Positions 46,904 to 60,489 of a DNA stretch of 64,000 bases are shown here, in pieces (within the stretch, counting starts at the first letter, position 1; the number at the start of each line of letters is the position of its first letter). The DNA comes from Hoplostethus atlanticus (taxonomy: Eukaryota > Chordata > Actinopteri > Trachichthyiformes > Trachichthyidae). The stretch spans positions 3,515,001 through 3,579,000 of the forward strand of contig JAXDDX010000013.1 in assembly GCA_034670405.1 (NCBI GenBank). The letters run 5' to 3'. A program made the position numbers and the translations under genes. The notes under the pieces were generated by a model. That model made no database searches, was not told the origin of the DNA, and saw only the letters and a program-made list of their open reading frames with translations.

Positions 46904-49479
46904 TAAAACTCCAATCTGCTGCAAAGTGTCTGTTGTTGCTCTCAGCAGGGAAGCAACAAGATGGGATGTGTCAAATTCTGCCATTTATGTACCATTTATG
47001 TTGAACAGTTACCCAGAGATGATCTGATATGGTGGTCACTTTACAGGCTTGCCGTGTAATATCACTGGGTACTTGCCTGAGGGCCCTCTTCGCTAGAGCT
47101 AAACACATTTCATGTTCAGCTCGGCGGTGCCTGGCATGTGACTGCTGGCTACATCGCCAGCAGCAATCTCTCAGCCAATAATTGAAAATGATGGCACGGT
47201 TTGCCTGTTACCATGGCAATGACAATGTTTAATGCAGCCCAAATGAGAAGGTTAAACAGGCTGGATCAATGATATCAGCATCTGCGCTTCCACAGACACA
47301 TCCAGTCACATTTTACTAATTTAAGTCTGAGAGTATCCACACTCAAAAATGAGTTTCAATGCTTTTTTAACATATAATAGCAGTCCGAAAGGCTGATGAA
47401 GGATAAATGCTGTAAGCGATTGTTTCGTTTAAGATTATTTGTTTTTGGCATTTTGCCTTCCTTTGACAGTCAGCAGAGAGAGACAGGAAAGATCAGGTGA
47501 GAGAGGAGGGGTGACATGCTATTTGGCATTGAAGAAGCATTGAGAAATATTTTGGGCATTTTGCTCTCACTTTGTCTGTCTTCCCCTCCCTAAAGAAAAT
47601 ACTTTCATCCAATGGGGCTGCTTTAAAGCAGCAATACGCAACTTTGTTGACATTAAATAACAATAAATATGTAGGATATATTATATATTATCAGTCTGTT
47701 TTGGTCTGTGTCCCTGTCTAAATCCCCCCGTTTGACTTAAATTGGCTTTTCAATGATGTTGGAGACGTTCTGGGGCGTAAATCATTTTCTGTGGCTGTGT
47801 CATATGGGCGTGGACGGTGGTGAGCTGGTTGTGGCTATCAACGTGATGGTTAGGGCTAGCGGGCTCAGAGCAGGGCCCTGTCTCCTGTCTAGTGAGCTAA
47901 TGCTGGGTTTCGGTCTCACGAAGGTGGCTCACTTCACAGCGTGGTAGATCATGGCTAATCTGCTCTGGAGCTGGTTATGTTCAGGATATCGGATTGAAAC
48001 GGTGCACCTCCTCACCAATCAACTCCCTGGAAAAGGGGCCTCATCACATAGAGGATCCCCTGGACTTTTCTAACAATCTTTATTGCAAAAATTCCATTAA
48101 CAAAACCAGATATGAACAAAAACATTGCATTCAAATGAAACAATAACTATACAGAGGGATAGTATTGAATTAACAGAGTAAAAAGAGCTCTTCACAGGGC
48201 GATGGTGTTTAGAGACGGATTTATTAAGGATTTATTATATTAGAAATATAATAAATGTAATATGATAATGTAATGTAATATAATAAAGTCATGTGTTTCC
48301 AGGAGATTTGCCCACTCTGGCTATGAAAGAGGGCTTCTACTAAATAGCAGGTATCTTACAGTAGACTGTGGCTATAATTCAACTATAATGTATTAGGATT
48401 CCAAGAGTGATTATTGTGATAAATTGTACTGTATCAATGAGAAATATACCCACTGTGTCTTAGTGACGGGTAGTGAGAAGACTATTCACTTAAACATTTA
48501 CACTATCCTTACACTAACTGTGTTACTTTTTTAGCTGTTGTATTTAGTTTCGTTATTGTATTGTTCAGATTTATTCATTATAACATTTGTTTTTCCTGAG
48601 AGAAAAACAAATGTTAGTAATCCATTTCTTTCTCCATATTTCCCACTTCTACAGTCTACTTAATGTGTTGAAACTGTTTGCAGCACTAGCAACACTAACA
48701 GATCACATGTGTCACAGTAGACTGTGTGACACATATCAACAACAAGAAGAAGTAGTAATAGCTCATATAGTAATAGTTCATATGTAGCTCTACGATGATT
48801 TACTAATGATCACATTTGCTACTGTTTGGGATCAATGTCCACTTCCATTCTGTAGTATTTTTGATGTTGTCTAGGTACCTAGCAAATTATGTACTGGTAA
48901 ATAAACTATGACCCCCAGTTGCTGATCGTCATGAGTCAAACCACCACCAATATCACCAAAAATAAATTATATTCATTCATCTGTACTTGGTGGAGGTAAA
49001 TGCATGTGTGTGTGTATCTCAGAAAACCTCAAAAAAAAATGTCATAAAGTGACAATTAAGAGACCATGTGGCCATGTGGGTCTGACATGCTTTAACTAGT
49101 CCAGCAGATCATCCACGGGTCGATCTATGGATCGTGTGTTGTAGGTCATGCTGCATTGCAAAGCCTGCCTATCCGATTAGGGGCCCCGGTCTTTGAAGGC
49201 TGATTTGCTGTATAGCTTCCTGCTGAGACTTATCAGTGCACAGAGCAGAAATGAGCAGGCGGGGGTCCCTTCGCCATTTCCGGCATGGGAATGAGTCCAG
49301 GAAGATTGCTGTGCCTCCCACTCTCTTTTCTCCAGTCTCTTCCCCTCTGTCTGCCTACCTTGAACTTTCAAACTCGCTTTCTTTTTCTTGCTGCCTTTTA
49401 CCATTGCTCTCATTATCCGCGTACGCTCGCATATTCGTAGGCGCACAAGAGAGAGGCTGTAAGGATTGGGGTGTAAAGG

Positions 49480-49620
49480 CAAGGCAAGGCGAGTTTATTT
49501 GTATAGCAAACTTCATACAATCCAAAGTGCTTTACATTGGAAAAACAAGGAGAAATATAAAAGAATGTGCAGAAAAACAAACATGGAAATAAAATAAAAG
49601 GATACAGAGCATTAAAATAG
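49480..49620. repeat. Teleost interspersed repeat ('gcgagtttatttgtatagc' type)
   Basis: The string 'caaggcgagtttatttgtatagc' followed by 'caatccaaagtgctttacat' and an A-rich tail is a very common dispersed sequence in fish genomes. I recognise the consensus but not its formal family name. Confidence 0.6.
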
Positions 49621-50350
49621 CATTAAAGCTGCAGTGTAATAAAATAATAAAAGTAAAATTATCCGACAGTCCACAGTCCACAGTACTGTAGGTGACGTCC
49701 AGCAGGTTCAGCAGGTCCAACAACGATATTAACTAATGGCAGTGAGATCACAGACTTGGTCTCACTCATCACATTTGCCGATTTCCTATTTCTTCTTCAC
49801 AAGCCTGTTCATGCTTCCCCTCCCTTCCCCCCTCCCGCTCCACGTCTCTTGTTATTTCCAGACCTGAACGCTTCCATTATAAGCTGCTCAACCACCCCTC
49901 TGCTCCTATAGATGACCTTTAACTCTCCATCTCTCTGCTTTCATCCAATTTCACTCTCTTGTCGTTCTGTGGGCTTTTTACATCGGTACTTTCGGATAAC
50001 CTCATGAATACCATCCTGGGCCAATCTCCCCTTATGTTCTCCACTCAGCAGCAAACGCTCGGAGATTTGACCTCTGTACTGTATACCAGGACAGACTGTT
50101 TTGTACCCTGAACCTTAACCAATAAGATTGCCTCCAAAGCAGGTCTGCCTCTGAACCTTACAGCTAGATAACCCAACAGACCAGGTACAATGCTGAGTGA
50201 GCGCGTGGGCTCGTATGAGATCATCTCAACCTCAGTGACACCAGTAATACATCTCAGAGGGAAGGTGGGCGAGAAAAGACAGATGAAGTGTGTGTGAGGG
50301 CAAACGTGTGCCTTTCTCCATGATGTCTGTATTGCTAAAACTCAATCTGA

Positions 50351-50351
<1 letters not shown>

Positions 50352-50389
<38 letters not shown>
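50352..50389. repeat. (AC)n microsatellite
   Basis: About 19 uninterrupted AC units in intergenic DNA. Confidence 0.95.
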
Positions 50390-50391
<2 letters not shown>

Positions 50392-50632
50392 CGTGTCTAC
50401 TTCTGAAAGGCTATTAGATTACTATACATTCCTTGACCTCACCTCGCCATCAGAGTCCTCCATATATGGGCAAAGGAGAGGGAAAGGGTGAGCCTGAGAA
50501 AGGAGACAATGCCAATTTATAAATAGAAAGATTGAACGGTTAATCAGTTCCCATCATATTACAGCAGAAATACAACTGGGTCATTCCATCAGTGCACATC
50601 TCTATAAACAAATTCCATTCACATTAACGCAT

Positions 50633-50671
<39 letters not shown>

Positions 50672-51081
50672 AACAGCTGTATGTGTGCACTTCTGTAATA
50701 GACGGCCTCTGGTATAGATTAGGGAGACTAAAGCAAAGGCAGATGTAACGCATGGGGGGCGACAGGGTCATAATCCTGCCCTGGGGGGGTTAGGGCTCAT
50801 TCTGTCTCCTGTGAAGACAGAAAATGTCTTTCCTGTTTGTTTGGCGTAAATTGAAAAACTGGGTAGTTAACATGAGCAGCGATAGCCACCGTGGTTGAAG
50901 AGACAAAGAAAAGAGCGCCACCTACAGAAACTTCACCAAGAGAAAATCCAAGGAAAAAGACCTCACAATACTGAGCACACGGCCACACCGTTAAAAAACA
51001 AGCACGTAATTCATTCATTCATTATAAACTACGACCTATTTGGTGACCCAGACGTCCGGGTCACATCGGTTAAAATCTGCA

Positions 51082-51235
51082 GCACCACCCAGCAAGACCA
51101 AGGAAGGACTTGAGCTCTGACTTAGTACGGGGATGAGGACAGTCCCTCACTGCCTGCTCTTTGACCTGTTGGGGCCGTATCACTCTATGGCCTAGTAGGT
51201 AGCCCAAATACCTGGCCTGCTGTTTGGCTATGGAA
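51082..51235 (-). mobile_element. Ty3/gypsy-type retrotransposon fragment
   Basis: The minus strand encodes ARYLGYLLGHRVIRP, then QAVRDCPHPRTKSELKSFLG, then LAGW. This is the signature at the end of the reverse transcriptase and start of the connection region in Ty3/gypsy Pol proteins. Only about 150 bp remain, with no terminal repeats, and the fragment adjoins a family A repeat on its right. It is inert. Confidence 0.75.
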
Positions 51236-51643
51236 AATCTCTGGAAAATGGCTTCCACCTTGCCAAGAATGAAATTCTGGAAGAAACACTTTACTTTCAC
51301 ATGAAAATAGTCAAATGTAAAGCTATTGAATATTGGCACATATATCAGCATATCAGCTGTGGACGGCTTCAATCCCAACACATCAGCATCAATATTGGCT
51401 TTCAGAAACCCATATATATTAATAAGCTTCCTTATTAATTGTTATGTTACAGACAATGTGACTCTGGAATGGTAATATGAGTAGAGGAGTAGCGGAAATT
51501 AATTCAGTCCAATAACTCAGAAGACTCATTAGCAACGGAGTTTACATGTCAGGTGATTATGGAGGCACGTAAACAGATGATAATCTTTATGGATGAATGT
51601 ATACGGTGGGTTAGTCCATCAAATGTGAATTCAGTGGTAACTG

Positions 51644-51681
<38 letters not shown>

Positions 51682-52443
51682 ATGGAATGGGGGAGCAGAA
51701 AGAGAGGGAGCAGCAGATAGAGAGAGCAATAGAGAATATAGGTAACACTTTATTTGAAATGGTGCTCATAATTATATAATAAGTGTGTACTGTGTATGGT
51801 AATTATAATCAGAGGATGATATAAGCACAATATGCAAAAACAGGCGTTGAATACTAGTGGGATTATAATCTGTTTGCAATGCATCGCAACGCACTTCACG
51901 TAAAGTGCTACCACAATATTTCAGGCTATCTCCAGGTCCCTATAGGGCAGCTGGGTCCTCCTTGGCGGGCAGCAGAATCGGTGTACAGAATCTCCCCGAA
52001 GCTGCCGGCTTTGTCCGTCAACAGGGAGCCGTTGTAATAAAACAGGGATCAAACAGGGATCACGTCGGATCAGCGAAACAGGGATTGTGAGTGAACAGGT
52101 TGTCGGTATTAGCATTGATCCATCGCAAAATAATCCTGCAGTTGCTCATGAAGATAATGACTGCAGAGGACACACAGAACGTACAAAGAGAGAAGCACAG
52201 AGGGAGGAAGAGCCCATTAATGCATAGGATGGAAGGAGACAGAGATGAGATATATATTGTTGGATTGATGGAAACTTTTTTTATTTTATTCTACTGTAAG
52301 TGTAATTGAGACAAATGAACCTGCGCTATTACTGGGCTTGCTGCAGCGCTGGTCAAACAAACAGGCAGGCAGGCAGGATCAGCCCTGCGGCTACAGCATC
52401 CGGAAACAGACATACACCACACCAAACAACAACCAGCATGCCG

Positions 52444-52448
<5 letters not shown>

Positions 52449-52487
<39 letters not shown>

Positions 52488-52490
52488 CTT

Positions 52491-52529
<39 letters not shown>
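52449..52529. repeat. Compound (CA)n microsatellite
   Basis: Two CA runs, 52449-52486 and 52495-52528, are separated by 'tgcttg'. Confidence 0.95.
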
Positions 52530-52912
52530 CAAACACAGAGTGCACACGGGTTCAAGGCCGGCGATGAGTGGCACAGAGTGTTCTGAGTGTGGGTGGTATT
52601 TTGTCTTATTTATATTTGGATCCCATTTGCTGCAGGGTTGATAGCTGGATGCGCAATTAGAGTAATTTGTCAGCAACGCACAACCTCACAGATACAAAAC
52701 GTACAGCTTGTGCATTCTGACGGTGGTCCACGGCATTTACAAATAAACCCATTAAAGGCCAAAGGCTTTCCCTCACCCGTCTGTAAACGATTTCTTTTTC
52801 GCTTACGACGTGAAAGGAATCACATACTTTACACTTTAATAGAGGCACTTGGTTATATTAGGCCACATCAGGGCTTAAATTCTATCTAACTCTTTATGCC
52901 TCTCTCTCTCTA

Positions 52913-52914
<2 letters not shown>

Positions 52915-52963
<49 letters not shown>
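52915..52963. repeat. (AC)n microsatellite
   Basis: About 24 AC units in intergenic DNA, preceded by a short CT run. Confidence 0.95.
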
Positions 52964-52966
<3 letters not shown>

Positions 52967-53351
52967 ATGAATGTATGAGCAATAGAGCAACTGCAGTAGT
53001 ATTGCAAAGTTGCCGTCATTTGAGACTTTGCTTTAAAAGAAATCTATTGGTATTCTGCTTGCAATCACAGATAACAGGAGATTTTAGCTTCTGTCTCTGG
53101 AAAAAAAAAGGTCAAACTAGAAGACATATGAGTCAACACGAGGAAACATCACCAATCCGCCAACTGTTTCGTAGCAAGATCTGACCTCACACTGTTACAT
53201 GATTGGACAGGGGATTTGATCCAGTGGGACCATTAATTGTGTTTTCCTCTTGCCTATTTGTATCTGGACAGGAAACATAAGCAGAGCCGATGGTCTGTCA
53301 TCATCTCAGACCAACATCAGAATGCATAGCATCACCGCTTGACCACATGCC

Positions 53352-53437
53352 AAGATGGGAAGATGATAAACACGCAGCTTACAGGCTTATGAGTTTGAGA
53401 GTTCGGATCTCAAGTGTGTTTATCATCTTCCCATCTT
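53352..53437. other. 22-bp perfect inverted repeat, hairpin candidate
   Basis: 53352-53373 (aagatgggaagatgataa and four further bases) is the exact reverse complement of 53416-53437, with a 42-nt loop. Either strand could form a hairpin of precursor-miRNA-like size. It may equally be the remains of a small fold-back transposon. Confidence 0.6.
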
Positions 53438-55089
53438 TATTGGAGGAGATTCCTATAAAATATGCACAGCTGAACAAATATTTGACTTTGACTTTGACTT
53501 TTATTGTCTTAAATGTATTTTCCTGGTAGAGACAAAACAAAACAAAACAGTGAGCGCGAGAGAGACTGACAGGCAGCTTCTAATAACAAGACTGAAGCAA
53601 GGAAGCTAGAAAAAATACATATTAGTAGACACATAGATGTCTGCCTCAAACACTGATATATTTCACTGTGACATGCTGCCAGTGATAGTCACCATTTCAC
53701 ATGGGCCAACAAAAGAAGAACACATCTCTGCTGCGAACCTTTGGGTGGTCGTTCTCCATCAGCAGTAAACCAGTGACATCTGATCCTGGCTTCCCCAAGT
53801 ACTCACTGAGGTCGACAGAGTTGCGTTCAAAGTCAAAGATGCTCAAGGATACCATTGAGAAACGAGGGCCTTGGATTCTCTCTGGACCTTCGCCTTAATT
53901 GACTCGCTCTGTATGGCCCCCATCCGGTCCTCACCAGAGTCTAATCTCGTGTCACGTGATGATATGTTAGTTGAGATGTGCTTTTATGTACTCGATAACT
54001 CAAAAGTCTGTCCAAAACATTGAAGATGACTAGTGGTGTCAATTCATTGGTCAATTTATTCCCTGTATGATTAGTGAAATGGGCAAAAGCAAACTTTATC
54101 AACAGCCTACACAAAACAAAGTTGTTGTAACAAAGAGATTCACTGAACAAAAAAAACATGCGTTTAGTGTGGGAGCCTGTCCTCTGTCCGTGAGAAGAAA
54201 ATGAATTACAAAAACCTTTATTGGAAGGAGGCTACATCATTAAAAACACGATCAGCGTGCATCGACCAGGGACCCGGACGAAGTCGATACGTGTTTGTCA
54301 TGTTTTTTAATGATGCTGTTTTAATAAAGGCTGTGTAATTACTTTTGTACCAGCGGAGCGCCTTGATTTTGTCCCTCGATTGGAGATCTATGTTTTTACA
54401 CTTTTGGATAATGATATTTTATCAAGAAATCGCCAATAGGGCCTATTATTGATTACATACATTCACCTAAAGCAGCCATGCACTATACGTTTACCAAGAT
54501 TGCCATTTAATTAAAAATTGGAAAGCGTCAATGTTGTGCATAATTGATCAATGCTACACTGATTTTCTATGGGAAGTCCTTAAATTGTTAACTTGTCATT
54601 GCTGTTGAAGCGTCTGGCAAGAATAACATTGTGTTGAAAACAATGATTGAATTTTTTGGCTTGAAAATGGTCAAATTTAAAGCTATTCAATACTGAATAG
54701 ACATTGAGCACATCAATTTCAGCAGTTTCGGCATCAGCCCTCACAAACCCTAGTGCTATATACAACAGATAAATTCAGTGTAGTTACGATGTGCTTCCTC
54801 TATGAACTGTGCATGGTGTGTATTTCCAGGTGTGTGTGAATCATCTTAGTTAGAGTTAGTGTGTGTGTGGGAACAGCTAATAGGAAATGGAGGTTAAAGT
54901 CGCAGAGCGTGAGAGTTACACAGGGTGTGGGAGAGGGCTCTGACATATGGATGTGACTAAATGCCCACTAAGCCCCTAAACTCCCATATTTAAACACTGC
55001 ATGCCTCGACCCTGCTCTACTACACTCTGTTCATATCATAAACACACACAAAATAGTTCACATGCACACAGGCACACTGTAAAATCATG

Positions 55090-55240
55090 AGAAGCAGGCT
55101 TGTGACTGTAAGGTCGTCTGTTGGAATCCCTGGACCATCTGGGAAAATGTAAGTAGGGGATGTGCTGGAGTTACACTCTCGCTCAACAACTACTGCCAAG
55201 GTGCCATTGAGCGAGGCACTTGCAGGAAAATCCCACCCTT
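55090..55240. repeat. SINE-like teleost repeat
   Basis: The stretch 'gtaaggtcgtctgttggaat', followed by a segment about barely balanced 'gctcaacaactactgccaag' and 'gtgccattgagcgaggcac', follows the layout of common tRNA-like fish repeats in which a degenerate B-box precedes a 'cccttgagcaaggcac' block. Confidence 0.5.
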
Positions 55241-55323
55241 CACATCCTCTTACACTTTTATATATCATCAATCTGTGATGTTCAATGCTTTCCAGGAGTT
55301 ATTTTGTGATCAAGTTTTGTAAT

Positions 55324-55580
55324 TTACCTTTTTATTGTACCCACTTTTTTCTCCCCCACGTCACCGACTCCACCACCACTCCTCTGATCATGGTGAGGGA
55401 TGTCTCCGTGTAGGACCCTCTGCTTCCCTGGTGCTCGGGTCTTGGATTGGTAGAAAGTTGACACACCATCCTGGTCACCCCCCATCTTCACCCTCTCATA
55501 TTCAATATCGGCACCAATGATCAGGTTTCGCCAGTCTGAGGTGTTGAAATCAGATTTCATCCACCTTAGCTCATCCCTAC
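55324..55580 (-). pseudogene. Unidentified coding-like fragment
   Basis: An open frame of about 85 codons on the minus strand (DELRWMKSDFNTSDWRNLII, later STFYQSKTRAPGKQRVLHGD) has mixed amino-acid composition rather than low complexity. It begins at a CAGTAG acceptor-like site and ends near an AATAAA-like string. I do not recognise it. It could be a terminal exon, a processed fragment or part of a transposon. Confidence 0.2.
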
Positions 55581-56144
55581 TGGACTACTGGACTTAAGAT
55601 CATTGTAGAAGACTGCGGTTGTACTGGGCAGCTCCCGGGACTGAATGTGTGTATGAATGTGAAGGACGTCAACTTTCACGCGATAAATAAAGCTTGACAT
55701 TGTTTTTAACATACAGGCACACACACAACAGAGAAGACACACCTACAATTACATGTTAAAACACACATGAGCGCAAAGAATTGACAACCAGATACTAAAT
55801 ATCAGTGTTATATTGTATATTATATGTACACATGAGCTTAGGAAATGGCCATGGGTCCATGTATGCTTGCATATGCACTGTCTGCATGCATTAGTACTCC
55901 ACAGTACCGTCATCATTCATTTATTCCCTGCTGGCTGCTCTCCTCTACATCCATCACCCCTTTGTTCTCAAGGACCGATCTCTCCATCACAATAGACGAG
56001 CTGGCCTCTCTCCTTGTGTCGAGTTTTTTACTCTTTACTCTCGAACATGCAGTACACATCGCTTTGATTTGCTGCACACATCTCTCTCACTGCCATCTTT
56101 TATTTTGTACTTTCCAGAACTCTCTATCATTATATTCATGTGAG

Positions 56145-56813
56145 GCTGAACTCAGTGGTCACTTTACTAGGTGCGCTTAGCTAGCGCTGGGTAGGACCCT
56201 CTTTGTCCTCCAGAACAGTTTGAATTTCTTCAAGGATGCTGGAAACGTTCCACAGGGATCTTGGTCCATGCCGACATGACAACCTGACTCAGTTCCTGCA
56301 GATCCATCGGTACTACAGGGCCTCATGTGGCCAGGAAATCATTCCCTACAGCGTTACACCACCACCGGCCTGTACTGTTGACACCACCAGGTTCCATGGA
56401 TTCAAGCTGACCCTGCCACCAGGTTTTTCCACTCTTCAGTCACTCTTCTTTGGTGAGTTCTTAGCTGACAGTGTAACCCAGCATGGTCTTTTACTGTAGC
56501 CAATCCACTTCAAGCTTCTGTTCTGAGATGCCCTCCTGCACACCACTGTTGTACTGAGGTGGTAATTGCATACTTGTGGCCTGCCTGTTTGGCTTGAACG
56601 AGTCGTGACATTCTCCTCCTACGTCTTTCACCAATGAAGCATTTTTACCCACATGACTGCCACTGGCTGGATGTTTTTTTTGTTCATCCGCACCATTCTA
56701 GGTAAACTCCTAGAGACTGTAGTGTAGAACTGGTGCATCTGCCACCAATGATCATACCACGTTCAAATTTCTTAAATGCTTAATTGCTTAAAGAAGTGGC
56801 TGCTGAGTGTATA
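56145..56813 (-). mobile_element. Decayed Tc1-like DNA transposon
   Basis: Both outer ends carry the family terminus (reading inward, 'actcagtggtcactttacta' type on the left; 'gtggctgctgagtgtata' on the right). Between them the minus strand retains transposase pieces in order: FERGMIIGG, the helix-turn-helix remnant VYLEW, and RRRMSRLVQAKQAG, interrupted by stops and frame changes. At about 670 bp it is roughly half the length of an intact Tc1 element, so an internal or 3' section of the transposase, including most of the DDE domain, is missing. Confidence 0.75.
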
Positions 56814-57304
56814 TTCATGTTGGAGGAGAGACCAAGAACATTACTTCACTAACTTCACCATCTAGCTCTTCAGCTGTCACTGACACACTTATGGAGGCTC
56901 TGGGGCGGCCTCTTGAAATATACACTCCGACTCCCACATTCCAGTATTCCCAGAGCAGGGATCACACAGGGGCAGTGAGGGCAGGCAGTGTAAAATGTTG
57001 TGAACCACTGCTTCCCCCCCACTGCTTCCTCCCCATGTGGATTTCCAGGTTGAAAACAAGAGGTTTTGTAAAATCAGGGCACACTTGGAAACAATAAATA
57101 TGGATACTCCATCCACACACTTTATATGGTAAGGTTGGGATAATGTACATCTGCTGGAATGTTCTTAATCCCGGGATGGAATGTTATTTCCGCAGAGTAC
57201 ATTGGGAAAATGTATGCATTCCTGCCGTGTGTGGCATAGCTGCTATTATCCTGAACACGAGACAAATTCTTTGCACATGTGGTCGACATGGCAAGAAATT
57301 ATTA

Positions 57305-57545
57305 TTTTAACCTTTACTCATCCAGGGTAAGTTGACTGAGCAGGCTTGATCTTTTTCCACCCTGCACCCACGTTCATACGTCACACATTCAGCTGCACTA
57401 GTACTGCAGCAGTTGGGGGGCTTCAGTGCTTTGCTCAAGGGCACATGGGTAATAGTTGTTGAGGGAGGGGATTCATTTTCCCCTCCCACATTTTCCCAGC
57501 CTTTCCAGGGATTCAAACCAGCAACCTTCTTATCGCATGCCTGTT
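57305..57545. repeat. Teleost interspersed repeat ('tgctcaagggcac' type)
   Basis: The block 'cttcagtgctttgctcaagg', then 'gttgttgagggaggggattc' and 'attcaaaccagcaacctt' is a familiar arrangement of a widespread fish repeat whose distal part looks tRNA-like. Confidence 0.55.
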
Positions 57546-58496
57546 TGCCTGCCGAATGTTGAATCTAGTGTTCTTGTCTATTTGCTTGCCCTGATTACCG
57601 CTACACACAGATTTGGCCTGGCGTTTGAAGTATAATACACCAGTCTGAATAAACATACCTGACTTATGGGGAATTAATGTTTTATTTATCTGCCCCACAT
57701 TTCACCCGCACACAGAATTCAGTATTATTCACCATGAAAACAAATATTTTCAGTCGGTGCCAGTGGAGTTATGAACACAACCTTGCCAGCCCTCTGAAGT
57801 TTTTGGAAATCTTTCATCAATTTTTCCTTCCTTTGCATCAACATCGCTGCTGTGTAAATCTAACAAATGTAACATCAAATCAGACGCTGTCACAGTCAGG
57901 TATGCCTGACCTTCTCACTTCCGTTCAAACTTGTACGCTCACTTGTATTCACATAACTGCCAATTCTGCGGTTCCCAGTGCACCAGAAATGAAGCACATC
58001 AAAACCCCACTTTACAGCGAGACAATCTTTTCCTTCTGCCTCGATGTTCTTCTCTGTTCCTGTCTTCTGCTTCCTCCCTCATTCCTTAACTCAATCTGCC
58101 GGTGGTAATTAACCTGCGCTTGTTATCAGCCCTCCACATCAACGCACTGATTGATTTTAATTTAATTTTCATTTTTTTTTAGCTCTAAATGAGATCTTGC
58201 GGATGGCAGGGGTAGAACACAGACAGATGGAAGAACCGGTACACATATACACACACACAGCATCGACTCTTGCACGGCAAGTATGGGTGTATGTTTGGCA
58301 GATTTATTGCAATACATCATCTTTGGCCTATGGTGGTCCTGCAAATCAGAAAACTAAACAAAATGACTCAAGCTGGAAAGGTAGGTAGGTACTTATTGAA
58401 CAATGAATCGTCGTCACTGATTGGACGAACTGTCTGGGTGAATAGGGAAACCCCAAAACACCCACTGCAAGACCTCAGCCACAAGGTTACAATTAA

Positions 58497-58521
58497 CTAA
58501 ACCTAACCCTAACCCTAACCA
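58497..58521. repeat. Short telomere-like (CCCTAA)n tract
   Basis: Four consecutive units of the vertebrate telomere hexamer, the first one base short (ctaaacctaaccctaaccctaacc). This is far too short to be a telomere; it is an interstitial tract. Confidence 0.85.
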
Positions 58522-60186
58522 CAATAAGGGCAATGCTTATTCTGGTTTCCCCGGTTTCATCATGATATTCTAGTACAAGTTGCATGATACAAGTTACACG
58601 TTAATGCCTGGTGTGTAAAGGGGGCTATAGTTTATGTGCTTCGTCTCTGATAAAAGTCTCATTAGCAGCCATGTTGATTGATGGCTGTTGTCCTTGTAAA
58701 TGAATAAAGTAGACATCTTTATGGCCCATGAGCCTGGGTCAGTATAGACCAGACAGTTAGTGAGTGAAACAGGGGGCCTCCAATTAAGGGAGTTTATGTT
58801 AAAAAGGGGCCAAGTGGTGATAGTGCTAAAAGACAGATTTATACATTTACCCACCGGCTGTCATTCTGTTTTCCAAACCATTATCTTCTTTGTCAACAGA
58901 TAAAGAAGCTCCCAACATTGAGAGATTTCAATTCCTCTGAGGAACGGCTCCTTTTCCTAGCCTGTTCATAACTTCTCTCCCAAGTCAAATTTAATAATAA
59001 CTCCAATAACACCAATAAATCATTACTACATTAATTTTGAGACGTTAATTTTTAAAACAAACGACTCCATCGCATCCTACATTGTGTGCTACCGGGTCAA
59101 GATTTGGTGGGAAATCTGCTGGATTGCTTTGCAGCACAAAACAGCTAGAGGGCGCTGTTCTTCCAGTACAAATGGAGCTAAAGCTTTCAGAGTCTCTCAC
59201 AATGACAGATGGTGGAAAGCCTAATGAAACAATTACATGTTTATCCTCTTCAGTAAAGCCAAAAAGAAAAACCTTTGACCAAAGTAGCAAACATCCTCTT
59301 TGTGACAGGAAGCAGCGGGGATTACAGTACATTTTTTTAGGTTTTAACTTTGATTGACACTAGCACTAACAAAACCACTGGCGTGAGATAGAGGCTATCA
59401 ATCATCTCAACCGTGGCCTCATTTGTTGATGGACATTGATATATTGATGTTTACAAATTCTACACAGTGCACCTTTAACCAATATAGTATTAACTCAGCT
59501 ACTTCACTTTACTCCCACTTTTGCCTTTTGATGGGTTGTGGTATGAAACAGTAGCATTGTAGCTGCTCACTATACACCACACAGGAATGAATAGCAAAAC
59601 AAGATCCACTGCCGCCAAGTAAGTGGACTCGCGTTACATTATCACAGCGTTTCAGGCACCAAGGCTACAACCACCGGCATCCAGGAGCTGTTCAGCACAC
59701 TGACAGGAAGAGGAGAAACAGAGAAGAGGAGATGAAAAGATGAGAGAGGAGGCAGATCCTCTTTCGGATAAGAGGAGATCAAGTGGGAAAAGGCGAGTAG
59801 TAAATCTCCAAGAGTTAAATGCCTCCTGCTTTAAGCCCATTGACTCACTGGCTGGTAAGGAGGAGATGAAAAATGGGATGTGAATCAAGGAGATGGAAGA
59901 TGGACAGGATAAGAGATTCTTCCATAGAAAACAAAAAAGGGAGGCCGGGGCAATTAAAGACACAAGGGACTGATCAGCGTCCAGCAGAAATTGAATCTGA
60001 CTGCAAGCAAAGGTATTTGGGAAAGTGTAATGCTGTTGAGCTCTTATCCTTGTCTCAGAGATATGAAACCATGCACACAGTCCATCAAACAGTGGTGTAT
60101 ATTCCATTGTGATACAGACCTGAGATAAATTCCCTCTCAGTATTAATGACATCAAACCAAACTGGGCGACCCAACAAACTATCTTG

Positions 60187-60221
60187 CTGTGCCCTGGGCC
60201 ACACCGAGGCCCAGGGCACAG
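60187..60221. other. 14-bp perfect GC-rich hairpin
   Basis: 60187-60200 (ctgtgccctgggcc) is the exact reverse complement of 60208-60221 with a seven-base loop. It is stable enough to form in RNA, but no transcript is evident. Confidence 0.6.
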
Positions 60222-60489
60222 TGTTGAGCAGAATATAATACAGCCACAGTGAAGCATAAGAACTACTGGGGAATGTCATCTCATCTGCTCAAGATGAAAA
60301 TGGAGGGAAGGATGGAAAGGAATGGATTTTGACAAGAAAGGGGATGAAAAAAAAGTATATGCAGAATTTAAAGTTGCACGCTGCAACTTCGCACTTTGGC
60401 GGCCCCAGCTGGCAGTGTGAGGTAACTGTTTGAAGTTTTGAACGTTTAAATAACTTTGTTACCCAGAAATCCTGTAAGGTGATGTCTTC

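Noticed and set aside
57677..58108. 143-codon plus-strand frame
   Set aside because: Composition is that of random AT-rich DNA, and neither splice nor family signals are convincing.
58497..58521. Telomere-like hexamers as a chromosome fusion scar
   Set aside because: Only about four units, and single (CCCTAA)n pieces occur by chance; no array, orientation flip or subtelomeric sequence accompanies them.
59652..60257. 201-codon open frame on the minus strand, the longest intergenic one
   Set aside because: The translation is rich in Ser, Leu, Cys and Phe with no motif I know, it is antisense to purine-rich DNA, and it crosses a GC-rich hairpin. There is no supporting splice or polyadenylation context.
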